Shown here in pieces: positions 17,207 through 26,555 of a stretch of 64,000 nucleotides of DNA (positions are counted from its first letter, which is position 1; the number at the start of each line of letters is the position of its first letter). A program made the position numbers and the translations under genes. Under the pieces are notes generated by a model, which was given only the letters and a program-made list of their open reading frames with translations, was not told the DNA's origin and did no database searches. Origin of the DNA: Limnochordales bacterium (GTDB lineage Bacteria; Bacillota; Limnochordia; Limnochordales; DUMU01); assembly GCA_014896315.1 (NCBI GenBank), contig JADBKP010000005.1, forward strand, positions 186,001 to 250,000, given 5' to 3'.

Positions 17207-19120
17207 ATGCCGGTGGGTCTACTGGTAGGTAAGGCTGATATTCTGCGTCTCCTGGACCAGCGGGCGGAGCAGGAGTTTGGCCTGGACACCAGGATGTTGA
17301 TGGAGAATGCCGGCCTCGCGGTGGCCCGGCAGGTGGCGGCGCTGGCGGGGGCTGACCTCTTTACACCGCTCTCTTTGCGGGGGCTCCGGGTTGTGGTCTT
17401 TGCCGGCGGCGGGAACAACGGCGGGGACGGTTTTGCTGCTGCCCGCCACCTTGCCCAGGCCGGAGCCCAGGTACGGGTGCTCTTTTTCGGGCAACCCCAC
17501 CGGCTCCGGGGAGCAGCTCTGGCCAACTTCCAGGCCCTGTCCGGATTTCCCATCGAAGTGCAGCCGATCGACGAGAGTACCAGCGACGACTTCCTGCGAT
17601 TCGGTGCGCGCCTTGCCGATATCCTGGTCGATGCTCTGCTTGGCACGGGTAGCCGCCTGCCGCTCAGCCCGCTCTTGCGCCGGGCGACGGCGGCGATCAA
17701 CGGGGCGGAGCGGCCGGTAGTGGCGGTGGATCTGCCCACCGGCGTGGATGCCGACACCGGCAGCGTTGACCCGGAAGCGGTCCGGGCCACCTGTACCGTC
17801 ACTTTCGGACTGCTCAAGCCGGGCCTGCTTCTGTATCCCGGCGCCAGCTACTGCGGCGAGGTAGTGCTCGAGCCGATCTCACTTCCGCTTTCCCGGCTTC
17901 TCGGGGAGGACGAAGAGAGTGCGCCAGATCCCGAAAGAACCGGGAAGGCCGGGGTGCCTGCAGATTTGTCCGGACGGGTCTCTCAAGATCTGGCCTGGCT
18001 TCTTACTCCTGACAGTTTTGCGGCGGTGATGCGGCCGCGGCGGGCCGACTCTCACAAAGGAACTTACGGGCACGTGCTTGTGGTCGCCGGCAGCCGGGGT
18101 ATGGCGGGGGCGGGCCGGCTGGCGGCCGAGGCCGCCCTGCGGGCGGGGGCCGGCCTGGTCACCCTGGCCATGCCGGCATCGCTTCTGGTTCAGGCCACGG
18201 CGGGACTGCCGGACTGCCTGACGTTGCCGTTGCCTGAGGGTCCCGATGGGCGCTGGGCGGCGGGAACGGCCACGGTCGTCCTGGAAGCAGCCAGGAGGGT
18301 GGACGCCCTGGTCATAGGCCCGGGAATCGGCCAGAGTGAATCGGTCGCATTTGAAATGGAACGCTTGCTGGCGGGGCTGGCCGAAAGCGGACTTCCGGCA
18401 GTCCTGGATGCCGATGCCTTAAACCTTCTTGCCAAATTCGGACCTTCGCTGCTGCCTGCGGGGCTCCCGGCCGGTAAGTGGGTTTTGACCCCTCATCCGG
18501 GGGAGATGGCTCGGCTGCTTGGCCGGCAGACGGAGGCGGTGCAGAGTGACCGTCCCGGGGCTGCCCGGGCGGCGGTGGCCAGCTACCGCCAAGTGGTCGT
18601 GCTCAAAGGGGCGCATACTATCGTTGCGGATCCGGCGGGCCGTCTCTGGTTGAACCCCACCGGGAACCCGGGTATGGCCACAGGTGGGGCAGGCGATGTT
18701 CTGGCCGGAATGATCGGCACCTACCTGGCCCAGAAGCTGCCGGCCGAGATGGCCGCCTGTCTTGCGGTGTATCTTCACGGGCTGGCGGGGGACCTGGCGG
18801 CGGGAGTGCGCGGGGAGGCGGCGCTCATCGCTTCTGACATCGTAAACTGTCTGGGTGCGGCCCGCAGGTGGCTGGAGTGGGCGGTGGCCGCAAGCACCGG
18901 TGATGGGCGAGGCGATCGAGGCGAGCTGCCCGGCCGTTATCCCGATCTATCGCCGGTGGCCGGCAAGCCCTGGTTGCGCCGGCCCCTGGCCCGCTGGTAC
19001 CGACCTGGTCTTTCGCCGAGCACCTGCGCGGACGGGGCGTTTGCCCCATATCCGCACATTCACGATTTGCCGATGTCAAACACCGGGAGATCTGAGGTTG
19101 GAAGGTCCGGACGTCCATGA
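17207..19120 (+). CDS. nnr: bifunctional NAD(P)H-hydrate epimerase / ADP-dependent dehydratase
   Basis: Repairs damaged NADHX/NADPHX. The N-terminal YjeF_N epimerase domain shows GGGNNGGDGFAAARHL (residues 67-82) and DLPTGVDADTG; the C-terminal carbohydrate-kinase-like dehydratase shows SHKGTYGHVLVVAGS, DADALN, LTPHPGEMARLLG and GGAGDVLAGMIG. ATG 17207 is chosen for GGGAGGAG about ten bases upstream; ATG 17183 is possible but lacks a site. 637 residues against the usual 500-520: the core ends near residue 555 (GAARRWLEW) and about 80 Pro/Arg/Gly-rich residues follow with no recognised domain. The stop overlaps the alr start (ATGA). Confidence 0.93.
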   Translation: MPVGLLVGKADILRLLDQRAEQEFGLDTRMLMENAGLAVARQVAALAGADLFTPLSLRGLRVVVFAGGGNNGGDGFAAARHLAQAGAQVRVLFFGQPHRLRGAALANFQALSGFPIEVQPIDESTSDDFLRFGARLADILVDALLGTGSRLPLSPLLRRATAAINGAERPVVAVDLPTGVDADTGSVDPEAVRATCTVTFGLLKPGLLLYPGASYCGEVVLEPISLPLSRLLGEDEESAPDPERTGKAGVPADLSGRVSQDLAWLLTPDSFAAVMRPRRADSHKGTYGHVLVVAGSRGMAGAGRLAAEAALRAGAGLVTLAMPASLLVQATAGLPDCLTLPLPEGPDGRWAAGTATVVLEAARRVDALVIGPGIGQSESVAFEMERLLAGLAESGLPAVLDADALNLLAKFGPSLLPAGLPAGKWVLTPHPGEMARLLGRQTEAVQSDRPGAARAAVASYRQVVVLKGAHTIVADPAGRLWLNPTGNPGMATGGAGDVLAGMIGTYLAQKLPAEMAACLAVYLHGLAGDLAAGVRGEAALIASDIVNCLGAARRWLEWAVAASTGDGRGDRGELPGRYPDLSPVAGKPWLRRPLARWYRPGLSPSTCADGAFAPYPHIHDLPMSNTGRSEVGRSGRP

Positions 19121-20271
19121 ACATGCTGAGCGCGGCCAATGAGCGCCGACCCACCTGGGTGGAAGTGGACCTCAAGGCGATTGCCAGCAATGTGGCGGCC
19201 ATCAAGACCCTTCTGCCGCCGGGCACACGGCTGATGGCTGTGGTCAAGGCAAATGCCTATGGGCACGGCGCAGTTCCGGTGGCGCAGGCGAGCCTCGCGG
19301 CCGGAGCTGAGTGGCTGGGGGTGGCCACGCCCGCCGAGGGTTGGGAGTTGCGGCAGGCGGGGATAGATGCGCCGATCCTGGTGCTGGGGGCAGCCTGGCC
19401 CTTTGAAGCCGAATGGTACCTGCGGGGAGATCTGCGGGCGACGGTGACTGCGCTCGATGAAGCCGAGGCCCTGTCGGAGGCGGCCGCCAGGGTGCGGGGG
19501 CGAGTGCTGGTTCATGTCAAGGTGGATACCGGCATGGGCCGTCTCGGCGTTCCGTTTGACCGGGCGGCGGAGTTTGTTGCTGCCATCTCCCGGTTACCGC
19601 ACCTCGAGGTCGAAGGGCTTTTCAGCCACTTTGCCACCTCCGACGAAGCAGAGCTCTCTTTCGCCCGGGAGCAACTCGCCCGTTTCAACCAGGCCCTTGC
19701 CGACCTTGAGAGGCTGCACATCCCCATCTCTGTGCGCCACCTCGCCAACTCGGGGGCGATCTTCAACCTCATGCCGGAGGCTGCCTTCGACATGGTACGG
19801 CTGGGCATCTCCCTGTATGGTTACTATCCTTCCGCCAGCGTGCCGCGGCGGGTGGAACTGCGGCCGGCCTTGCGCTGGTTTGCCCGGGCCGTCTTCGTCA
19901 AGCGGGTGGCCGCCGGCACGGCTATCAGTTACGGATCGACCTATCGGACGGAACGGGAGACGACCATCGTTACCCTTCCGGTCGGCTACGCTGATGGGCT
20001 GCGCCGGCAGCTCAGCAACAAAGGCGCAATGCTGATGCACGGCCGGCGCGTCCGGATTGCCGGGCGGGTCTGCATGGACCAGGTGATGCTGGATGTGGGC
20101 GACCTGCCAGTAGCTGCCGGTGACAAAGCGGTGATCATCGGTGAGGAGAACGGGGAGCGGATCACCGCGGACGATATCGCCTCCTGGTTGGGGACTATCC
20201 CGTATGAAGTTTTGACCTGCATCAGCCCGCGCGTTCCCCGCGTCTACCTGCGGGGCTCCGACTCGACCTGA
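19117..20271 (+). CDS. alr: alanine racemase
   Basis: PLP enzyme that supplies D-alanine for peptidoglycan. The cofactor lysine is Lys44 in VVKANAYGHG; VKVDTGMGRLG, the catalytic tyrosine region AISYGSTYRT and CMDQVMLDVGD follow in normal order. 384 residues, standard. The ATG overlaps the nnr stop by four bases, with GAAGG 10 bases upstream. Last gene of the cdaA-to-alr run; its 3' end overlaps the convergent membrane protein gene by 28 bases. Confidence 0.96.
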   Translation: MNMLSAANERRPTWVEVDLKAIASNVAAIKTLLPPGTRLMAVVKANAYGHGAVPVAQASLAAGAEWLGVATPAEGWELRQAGIDAPILVLGAAWPFEAEWYLRGDLRATVTALDEAEALSEAAARVRGRVLVHVKVDTGMGRLGVPFDRAAEFVAAISRLPHLEVEGLFSHFATSDEAELSFAREQLARFNQALADLERLHIPISVRHLANSGAIFNLMPEAAFDMVRLGISLYGYYPSASVPRRVELRPALRWFARAVFVKRVAAGTAISYGSTYRTERETTIVTLPVGYADGLRRQLSNKGAMLMHGRRVRIAGRVCMDQVMLDVGDLPVAAGDKAVIIGEENGERITADDIASWLGTIPYEVLTCISPRVPRVYLRGSDST

Positions 20272-21839
20272 TCTCTGGTTTGCGCTTCCAGTTGTTTCAG
20301 AATCGCCTCGGCCTCCTGCAGCCGGAGGCGCAACTCTCGCAACAGGCTCTCCACATCCGGCGAGTGAGTTTCCGGCGCGGATGAGGGAGTCCGATCAGAT
20401 CTGGACGGGGCAACCGTTTCCGCAAGAAATGCCTTGATCTCTTCGTCGCTGGTAAAGGTGAAAACCTGGTTGTTTCTGCTGTTTACGAACGCCTGGAAGG
20501 CCACGCCCGCACCATCTTCCGGTATGATCGGCGTTTTCCAGAAAAGCACTCCGTGCCGGATGAAAGGAAGGGGTTCGACAAGGCGAAAGCGGTTCCAGTC
20601 GACCAGCGGGTTGGCTTTACGGACATAATCCAGCGCCCCGACCGGACCGGTCAGCGTCTCGCCTGAGGAGGGGGTATAAACGCTCAGCCTTCCAGTGGTG
20701 GCAGAGACCAGGAAGATCTTGAAGATCCCGTGGCTGCGCCCGTAAGGTTCAGTGCTGGTAAACCAGACCAGACCCTCGTCGGTATTCATCAGGAAGGGCT
20801 GGCGGTTGCTTTCGGGTACGTCCTGTATCTCACTCTGCTCTACGTGCAGGAAAAGGCGATTGATCAGACCGCGGCGATAGGCGAAGGCCTCGACATACCG
20901 CCGGGCAAGCGTCTCCGGGAATACCCGTTCGCCGCCGGCAATCTCGTCTGCAGCTACCTCGGACACGGAGACGAAGCGGACCGTGCCCGCCGGGCTGACG
21001 GTGAAGACACCGGCAAAGTACGGCACCGTATGCAGAATTCCCCACCTGAACCTGAGTCTGTATCCGATTGCCGGGACGATGGTCCATACCTTATCGTCGA
21101 CGACCTTGTAGAACGGCTTCTCACCCGTGACCCAGTAACGGACCAGGTATACACGCCACCACAGGTTGTCGAAGAGCAGCTGACCTTCGGCCACGACGAG
21201 GGGAGACTCAATCAGCCTGGTAGCCTTGTCCTGGGTGGTGGCCCGTACCGTCATCACCCCGGCGGCAGGACGAAGGAACTTGAGGACTATACCTTGTGGA
21301 ACCAGCGGGTACGTCCAGTGCAGGTCTCCCTCTACCATGGTGAGTGACGGCCGACCCAGCCGGTACTGGCTGAGTTGGAGAGAATCGCGGGCGTAGCGGG
21401 TGGCCACCTCTTGCGGCAGGAGCCGCACGTTGGCTGCGGATTCGGGCAGATGGTCAATGGCTGTATACTGCAGCTCCTGGGACAGTGAGACCTGGCTGAG
21501 CCAGTTTCCCACCACCATGAAGCCTCCGAGAATAACCACGGCGGCAGATCCGGAAACCCACCACAACCATCGGTACTGAAAAGTCCCCTTCTTGCCGGCT
21601 TCATTCACATATGTGCCCGTGCGGGGCCTGTTTAGCCACTCCACCCGTCGCCACCAGGCAAAGTGGAGAATGCCCCAGACGAGTAGGCCTTCCAAGAGGG
21701 CAGGGTGGACGACCGCCAGCATCGCCAGGCTATGAAAGAGTGGCCGAAAGAGATACACTACCGCTGCCAGCAGAACGACTCCCAACACCCGCACAAGTCG
21801 CTTCTGTACCGGCCGTCCGGCACGGGCGTTTGCAGGCAC
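20244..21839 (-). CDS. conserved membrane protein of unknown function
   Basis: 531 residues with a GTG start and GGGAGG seven bases upstream. Three hydrophobic helices lie in the first 125 residues (VLGVVLLAAVVYLF; LLEGLLVWGILHFAWW; SAAVVILGGFMVVG). The long remainder is soluble-looking, beta-rich and presumably outside the membrane, with YVEAFAYRRGLINRLFLHVE and FTFTSDEEIKAFLAETV; the last 55 residues form a charged, Leu/Glu-rich likely coiled coil (LLRELRLRLQEAEAILKQLEAQ). I do not recognise the family. It stands alone on its strand between alr and the glycosyltransferase gene, so context gives no function. Confidence 0.75.
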   Translation of the reverse strand: MPANARAGRPVQKRLVRVLGVVLLAAVVYLFRPLFHSLAMLAVVHPALLEGLLVWGILHFAWWRRVEWLNRPRTGTYVNEAGKKGTFQYRWLWWVSGSAAVVILGGFMVVGNWLSQVSLSQELQYTAIDHLPESAANVRLLPQEVATRYARDSLQLSQYRLGRPSLTMVEGDLHWTYPLVPQGIVLKFLRPAAGVMTVRATTQDKATRLIESPLVVAEGQLLFDNLWWRVYLVRYWVTGEKPFYKVVDDKVWTIVPAIGYRLRFRWGILHTVPYFAGVFTVSPAGTVRFVSVSEVAADEIAGGERVFPETLARRYVEAFAYRRGLINRLFLHVEQSEIQDVPESNRQPFLMNTDEGLVWFTSTEPYGRSHGIFKIFLVSATTGRLSVYTPSSGETLTGPVGALDYVRKANPLVDWNRFRLVEPLPFIRHGVLFWKTPIIPEDGAGVAFQAFVNSRNNQVFTFTSDEEIKAFLAETVAPSRSDRTPSSAPETHSPDVESLLRELRLRLQEAEAILKQLEAQTRDQVESEPRR

Positions 21840-22074
21840 GTATTCCGCCTCCCGCTGTCACGCTGGTTGTTGTCGGAACCTGCCGTGTGCAGGCTTGACC
21901 CGCCCGCACAAGGTGAGTGTACCAGATGTTTCCTGAAGACACAAGAGCCGGTGATAGCGGTTTAGGTGCGCTGCCTTAATGGCTTAATGGACAGAATAAT
22001 CCCGCACGGGCTGGCAGGGCCGCGAGAGGGCCCGGCAGGTCGTGGATCACTGTCTACAGGGAGGGCGCGTGCTG

Positions 22075-23412
22075 ATGCGGGTGTTGATGTTGAGCTGGGA
22101 GTACCCGCCGCGCGTGGTTGGGGGGCTTGCCCGCCACGTGGCGGAGCTGTCGGAGCATCTTGTTCACCACGGGCATGAGGTGGTAGTGGCAACTGCGGGT
22201 GACGGGCGGCTGCCTCGTGATGAACGGATCAACGGGGTGCGGGTGCTGCGCACGGGGGCAGAAAGTCCGAACCCGCCCGATTTCCTCAGCTCGATACTGC
22301 AGCTCAACCTTGCCCTGGTCGAAGAGATCTTGAAGAGCGGCATCCTGACGGAGATCGAGATCATTCATGCTCATGATTGGCTCGTGGCCTACGCTGCCAA
22401 GCTGCTCAAGCATGGCCTGCGGCGGCCGTTGATTGCCACCATCCATGCCACCGAACACGGCCGGAACCGGGGGCTGCATAATGACCTGCAGCGCTATATC
22501 AGCAATGTCGAATGGTGGCTGACGTACGAGGCGTGGCAGGTGATCTGTTGCAGTCAATATATGAAGAGTGAGTTACGGGGTGTCTTCCAGCTGCCTGCTG
22601 ACAAGGTGCAGGTCATTCCAAACGGTGTGGTCCCGGAACGCTGCCGCGATCGCTTACCGGAGGATCTGGCCGGCTTCCGCCATCGTCACGCTGCCCCCGA
22701 TGAACAGATCGTCTTCTTCATGGGCCGGCTCGTGCCGGAGAAAGGAGTTGGGGTGTTGCTGGATGCCATCCCCCAGGTCCTTGCTTACTTCCCCAAGACC
22801 AAGTTCGTGATCTCCGGGAGCGGCCCGCAAGAGGCAGAACTGAAGGCCAGAGCGCGAGATGTGGGCGTCTTTGACCGGATCTTCTTTACCGGGTTCATCG
22901 ATGATCAGACGCGCAACGGACTGCTGGCCGTAGCCGATGTGGCGGTCTTCCCAAGCACGTACGAGCCATTTGGCATTGTCGCCCTGGAGGCGATGGCGGC
23001 CGGCGTGCCGGTTGTGGTCTCCGACACCGGAGGACTGGGGGAGATCATCGAGCACGGCCGCAACGGCCTCAAGGCCTATCCCGGCAACTCTCAGGCCCTG
23101 GCACAGCAGATCATGGCGCTCCTGGGTTCAGCCGAATTACGGGAGCGGCTGCGTACGGCAGCCCGCCAGGATGTGGAGAGCATGTATAGCTGGGAGCGGA
23201 TCAGCAGTGCCGTCAGCGCCCTCTACGAGCGGGTTTGGACCGAGTATCTGCGCAGCGGTTGGGGAGCACCGGCCGCCGTACCGGATGCTCAGTTCTCCCG
23301 GAGTTGGCTCACCGGCCAGGAGGACGGTATGGCCTGGCCCGAGACGGTAATCCCGTCCCGGTACGTTTCGGCCGGCAGTGCCGACGGTGTCAGGAAGTCC
23401 CCTGTCAGGTAG
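22075..23412 (+). CDS. GT4 glycosyltransferase (alpha-glucan/starch-synthase-like)
   Basis: GT-B glycosyltransferase of family 4. The N-terminus MRVLMLSWEYPPRVVGGLARHV is the donor-side start typical of glycogen-synthase-like GT4 enzymes; IHAHDWL, FMGRLVPEKGV, ISGSGPQ and the nucleotide-sugar motif EPFGIVALEAMAAGVPVVV follow. ATG 22075 lies ten bases after GGGAGG; an in-frame GTG at 22069 is possible. 445 residues. It converges with a GH57 branching enzyme gene, overlapping it by 8 bases, and this pairing suggests synthesis of a branched alpha-glucan (glycogen) rather than a cell-surface glycan. The exact donor is not readable from sequence. Confidence 0.88.
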   Translation: MRVLMLSWEYPPRVVGGLARHVAELSEHLVHHGHEVVVATAGDGRLPRDERINGVRVLRTGAESPNPPDFLSSILQLNLALVEEILKSGILTEIEIIHAHDWLVAYAAKLLKHGLRRPLIATIHATEHGRNRGLHNDLQRYISNVEWWLTYEAWQVICCSQYMKSELRGVFQLPADKVQVIPNGVVPERCRDRLPEDLAGFRHRHAAPDEQIVFFMGRLVPEKGVGVLLDAIPQVLAYFPKTKFVISGSGPQEAELKARARDVGVFDRIFFTGFIDDQTRNGLLAVADVAVFPSTYEPFGIVALEAMAAGVPVVVSDTGGLGEIIEHGRNGLKAYPGNSQALAQQIMALLGSAELRERLRTAARQDVESMYSWERISSAVSALYERVWTEYLRSGWGAPAAVPDAQFSRSWLTGQEDGMAWPETVIPSRYVSAGSADGVRKSPVR

Positions 23413-25135
23413 CGGCTGCGACCGGATACGGGCCGCCCGTGCATCGTTCCGCAAAACTCCGAAACTGGAGCTCGCGGGGGAGCGCGTCGGTACGATAGAG
23501 GCGGTAATCGAGCCAGGGAAAGAGATTGTCCTGGGACTCAAGGTCGGCGACGAATTCCGGATCAACCTGGCCGGCTTCTACCATGTCGATCAGCCTGTTG
23601 AACCTTTGCACGTGCTGGGCAAACCTCAGCCGGGCGTACTCCACCACCGTTCCCGTCTTTAAGATGAAGGCCCAGTCACTGCTCTGCGCCAGCAAGAGCT
23701 CACGTGCTGCCTGGTTTAAGGCCCTGCGCCGCCAGGATTCCTGGTCGCCGGCTGCGCCGTCCGGCTCCAGCCGCATGGCCCATTCAATCATCCGTTCTGC
23801 AGCCTGATACAGGTGACGGTAGATCCAGTCGTTTGAGCCTTCCAGCCAGACTTCGTGATATCCCTTGTAACCCCAGCTTGAGACGGAAGGCGAGACTACC
23901 TGGTGCCGCTTGTAACGGCCCAGGTAAGTTCCGGGGGTGATGGTGGCGATGGTTACTTGATCGTAAGCCGCCCGCCGGAGGAAATACTCCAGGAAGATGG
24001 GTCCCTCCCACCACCAGTGGCCGAAGAGTTCTGCATCGTACGGGGCGAGCACCACCGGGGGCTGTTCCATGCGGGTGCGGAGGAACTCAATCTGACGCTC
24101 GCGGTTGAAGAGAAAGTTGCCGGCGTGAACTGCCGCCCTCTCCCGGGCTGCCTGCGGGTCATAAAGATCTTTGTCCGCATTACCCCGAGCCGTAACCCGG
24201 TGGTACTTGATCCCCAGCGCGTGGCGGAAGTTGCCCTTCAGATACGGCCGCAGGTACTCAAAGTCGAGATCCCAGCCAATATCACGGTAAAACTCGCGGT
24301 AGGCGGGATCGCCCGGATACCCTTCGTCCGCACTCCACACCTGCTGGGAAGATTCCCAGTCCCGTCCAAAGCAGGCCAGGCCCGTGGGAGAGTATATCGG
24401 CGCGTATACGGCATAGCGAGGCCGCGGCTTGCCAAAGAGCAGCCCGTGGCTGTCGAGAAAGGTGGCCCGCACACCCGTCTTGGCCAGGAGCCTGTCGGCT
24501 ACGGGGGTGTAGCCGCACTCTGGCAGCCAGAAGCTGACCGGGGGCCGGCCAAACGCCCGGCGGTAACTCTCCAAGCCCACTTCAATCTGGGCCCGGACCG
24601 CCTCTGGATAAAGATCCATGAGGGGCAAGTAGCCGTGGGTGGCCGCCGACGCCAGTATCTCCAGGTGGCCGCTTTCCTGCAGTGAACGGAAATGCGGCAG
24701 AAGCCGCCGCCCGAAGCGGTATACGAAAGAAGTGTAGGTGTGACGGAAAAGATCGCGATACATCTGGGCCAGGGGGGCCAGGCGCGGATGCCAGCGTGTT
24801 CGCTCGACCTCCTTCTCCGCCAGTTCCATGAGCAGCTCGAGCCGGTGCACGTAACGGCTGATCAAGAGCTCATCGTCGAGCATGTGGGCCAGGGTGGGGG
24901 TGATGGAGAGGCTGAGCTGAAAAGGGACGCCTTCGTCCCGCAGCCTGAGCATCATGTTGAGCAGGGGTATGTACGTTTCGGTAAGCGCTTCGTAGAGCCA
25001 CTCTTCCTCAAGCTGCTGCTCGTTGTCGCGATGACGAATGAAAGGCAGATGCGCGTGCAGTACCAGGGCTATGTACCCCTGCGGTTCACTACCTTTAAGG
25101 TGAACAGGTAGCCCGGGCAATCTCTCGTCGGACAT
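23405..25135 (-). CDS. GH57 1,4-alpha-glucan branching enzyme
   Basis: Family 57 glycoside hydrolase with a DUF1957-type C-terminal helical domain, the architecture of thermophile branching enzymes that move alpha-1,4 chain ends to alpha-1,6 positions. Visible motifs: VLHAHLPFIRH at the start, the likely nucleophile Glu206 in WLPECGYT, the acid/base Asp367 in APYDAELFGHWWWEGP, and SSWGYKGYHEVWLEGSNDW. ATG 25135 (MSDERLPG) is preceded by AAAGGGG, giving 576 residues; an upstream in-frame start at 25222 would add 29 basic residues without homology. It lies 96 bases after the DUF4912 gene on the same strand. Confidence 0.92.
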   Translation of the reverse strand: MSDERLPGLPVHLKGSEPQGYIALVLHAHLPFIRHRDNEQQLEEEWLYEALTETYIPLLNMMLRLRDEGVPFQLSLSITPTLAHMLDDELLISRYVHRLELLMELAEKEVERTRWHPRLAPLAQMYRDLFRHTYTSFVYRFGRRLLPHFRSLQESGHLEILASAATHGYLPLMDLYPEAVRAQIEVGLESYRRAFGRPPVSFWLPECGYTPVADRLLAKTGVRATFLDSHGLLFGKPRPRYAVYAPIYSPTGLACFGRDWESSQQVWSADEGYPGDPAYREFYRDIGWDLDFEYLRPYLKGNFRHALGIKYHRVTARGNADKDLYDPQAARERAAVHAGNFLFNRERQIEFLRTRMEQPPVVLAPYDAELFGHWWWEGPIFLEYFLRRAAYDQVTIATITPGTYLGRYKRHQVVSPSVSSWGYKGYHEVWLEGSNDWIYRHLYQAAERMIEWAMRLEPDGAAGDQESWRRRALNQAARELLLAQSSDWAFILKTGTVVEYARLRFAQHVQRFNRLIDMVEAGQVDPEFVADLESQDNLFPWLDYRLYRTDALPRELQFRSFAERCTGGPYPVAAAT

Positions 25136-25231
25136 GGCAACCCCTTTCCGCCAACGGAAAAGAAGTGCAACCGTTTTGCCGTTGGCTACTGATCGTCTTG
25201 TCTTGGCGTTGCGACCTACCACCCGGTCTTT

Positions 25232-26218
25232 CTAAGTCGTGGTCTCCCGGCGGATGCGGATGATAGTTTCACAGGTCAGGCCGGTTTGTGGCTGCCGGGC
25301 GGTCACAGGCAGTACCAGTTCACCGTCGACCAGGTGAAACTGTAAGCGGAAGCTCCCATCAGCAGCAACCGTGACCGGTTGGTCGCCCACGGTCACGGTC
25401 GCGCCCGGTTCGGTAGCCCCATAGAGAATGAGATCTGTGCTGACTGTGAGCCAGAACTGCCGGGCTGCCCCCGGCCAGCCCTGCCATGCACCGGGGGAGA
25501 AGCCGGGGCTGATGCCCGGGCTCATCAACAGTGGAGCGGATATCCCTGGCGAGAAAGCCTCGCGGGCAAAGCGAGCCCGCAGTGCCCGGATGAAGGCTTC
25601 TGACGAGGTTCCTGGCGGCAGCCCCATGAAGTGCTGCCACACCTCCTCGATGGTCAGCCAATACTCGTCCTGTATCGGACTGACGTCCTGAGGCGGCAGA
25701 AAAGCGATGTTTGACTGCAAAAGCGGTACGAATTCGCCGCCGGGCAGGCTCCGACCCAGCTCGGCGTAGAGGGATGTATAAGAAGCCAAACCAGCTGGAA
25801 GTTCGATGTACCAGTTGTCGGCCATGCCCACTTCCGCCTGCCATACCAGTTGATGCCCGGTCGAGCCGGTATGTTTGGTCTGGTTGGCAACTGCGGGTGA
25901 GGGGAGATCGGCTGTCAGTAGTCGGAGCAGCGTCCAGCCTTGCTCCCATGCGGGCGCAGCGTAAGCGGAGCGGGCTCGCTCCCACGAACTGGCGGTCAGC
26001 TCCCAGTAGGCAAAGAGCCAGCGAGGGTCACGCACCAGGATCACGAGGCGGTCCTTGCCGTAGCTTGGCGGTAACTCCGGTACGACTGAGTGGTTGCCAA
26101 CCTGGGACGCTTCTTGTGTCGTTTTACCTGCCGGGCTGCTGGCCGCGGTATTGGTTGTGCCGGGCACGGGAGCCCGGGAAGTATCGATCAAGGCCGGGGT
26201 GGGTTGTTTCTGAGACAA
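25232..26218 (-). CDS. DUF4912 domain protein
   Basis: 328 residues, TTG start with AAGGAGGG 8-10 bases upstream. The DUF4912 signature is clear: [20 protein letters not shown] (about residues 56-75), followed by WYIELP. The first 50 residues are Pro/Thr/Ser-rich and probably disordered. The C-terminal 80 residues resemble an Ig-like repeat ([28 protein letters not shown]). DUF4912 genes are repeatedly found next to GH57 branching enzymes and glycosyltransferases; function is unknown, possibly binding an alpha-glucan. It leads the two-gene unit with the GH57 gene. Confidence 0.85.
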   Translation of the reverse strand: MSQKQPTPALIDTSRAPVPGTTNTAASSPAGKTTQEASQVGNHSVVPELPPSYGKDRLVILVRDPRWLFAYWELTASSWERARSAYAAPAWEQGWTLLRLLTADLPSPAVANQTKHTGSTGHQLVWQAEVGMADNWYIELPAGLASYTSLYAELGRSLPGGEFVPLLQSNIAFLPPQDVSPIQDEYWLTIEEVWQHFMGLPPGTSSEAFIRALRARFAREAFSPGISAPLLMSPGISPGFSPGAWQGWPGAARQFWLTVSTDLILYGATEPGATVTVGDQPVTVAADGSFRLQFHLVDGELVLPVTARQPQTGLTCETIIRIRRETTT

Positions 26219-26555
26219 TTGGCCTTCCCTCCTTGGCTTCTCGCGCGGGCTACGAGTGCCAGGAACACCTGTTATAAACTGGCTGTCAATAGGCCAGGAA
26301 CAGGATCAGATTAGCATTTCGGACCCGGGGTTGAGGTTGACGAGCAGACAAGCGCGGCAGAAACTCGACGCCTGCGCCGCCGGTCCGGGCCGACGTCTGC
26401 TTGCCTGTGCTCTTCCCACCACGACCCCGGGCGAACCAATCGATTTCCTGGCTATTATGGGCGCCGGGTACCGCCGTTATACCTGGCCCAAGCAGAGGAA
26501 GACGCCGCGCCATGTCGAAGAACTTCGAAGGCCGGCTGGAGGAGGATTTCGCCGC
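26219..26555. promoter_or_regulatory. divergent intergenic region, DUF4912/GH57 versus murQ
   Basis: 337 bases with no gene I can support; it should hold promoters for both directions. Two direct copies of GCCAGGAACA (26258-26267 and 26293-26302) flank a TATAAA (about 26273-26278) and, on the minus strand, a TTGACA (about 26284-26289). No pair of elements has correct -35/-10 spacing. The repeats could bind a regulator. The right half is ordinary GC-rich sequence and I see nothing in it apart from GGAGGAGG, the murQ ribosome site. Confidence 0.4.

Noticed and set aside
18855-19142. Small ORF MRPAGGWSGRW overlapping the end of nnr
   Set aside because: Shadow frame inside nnr and alr with no ribosome site and no recognisable domain.
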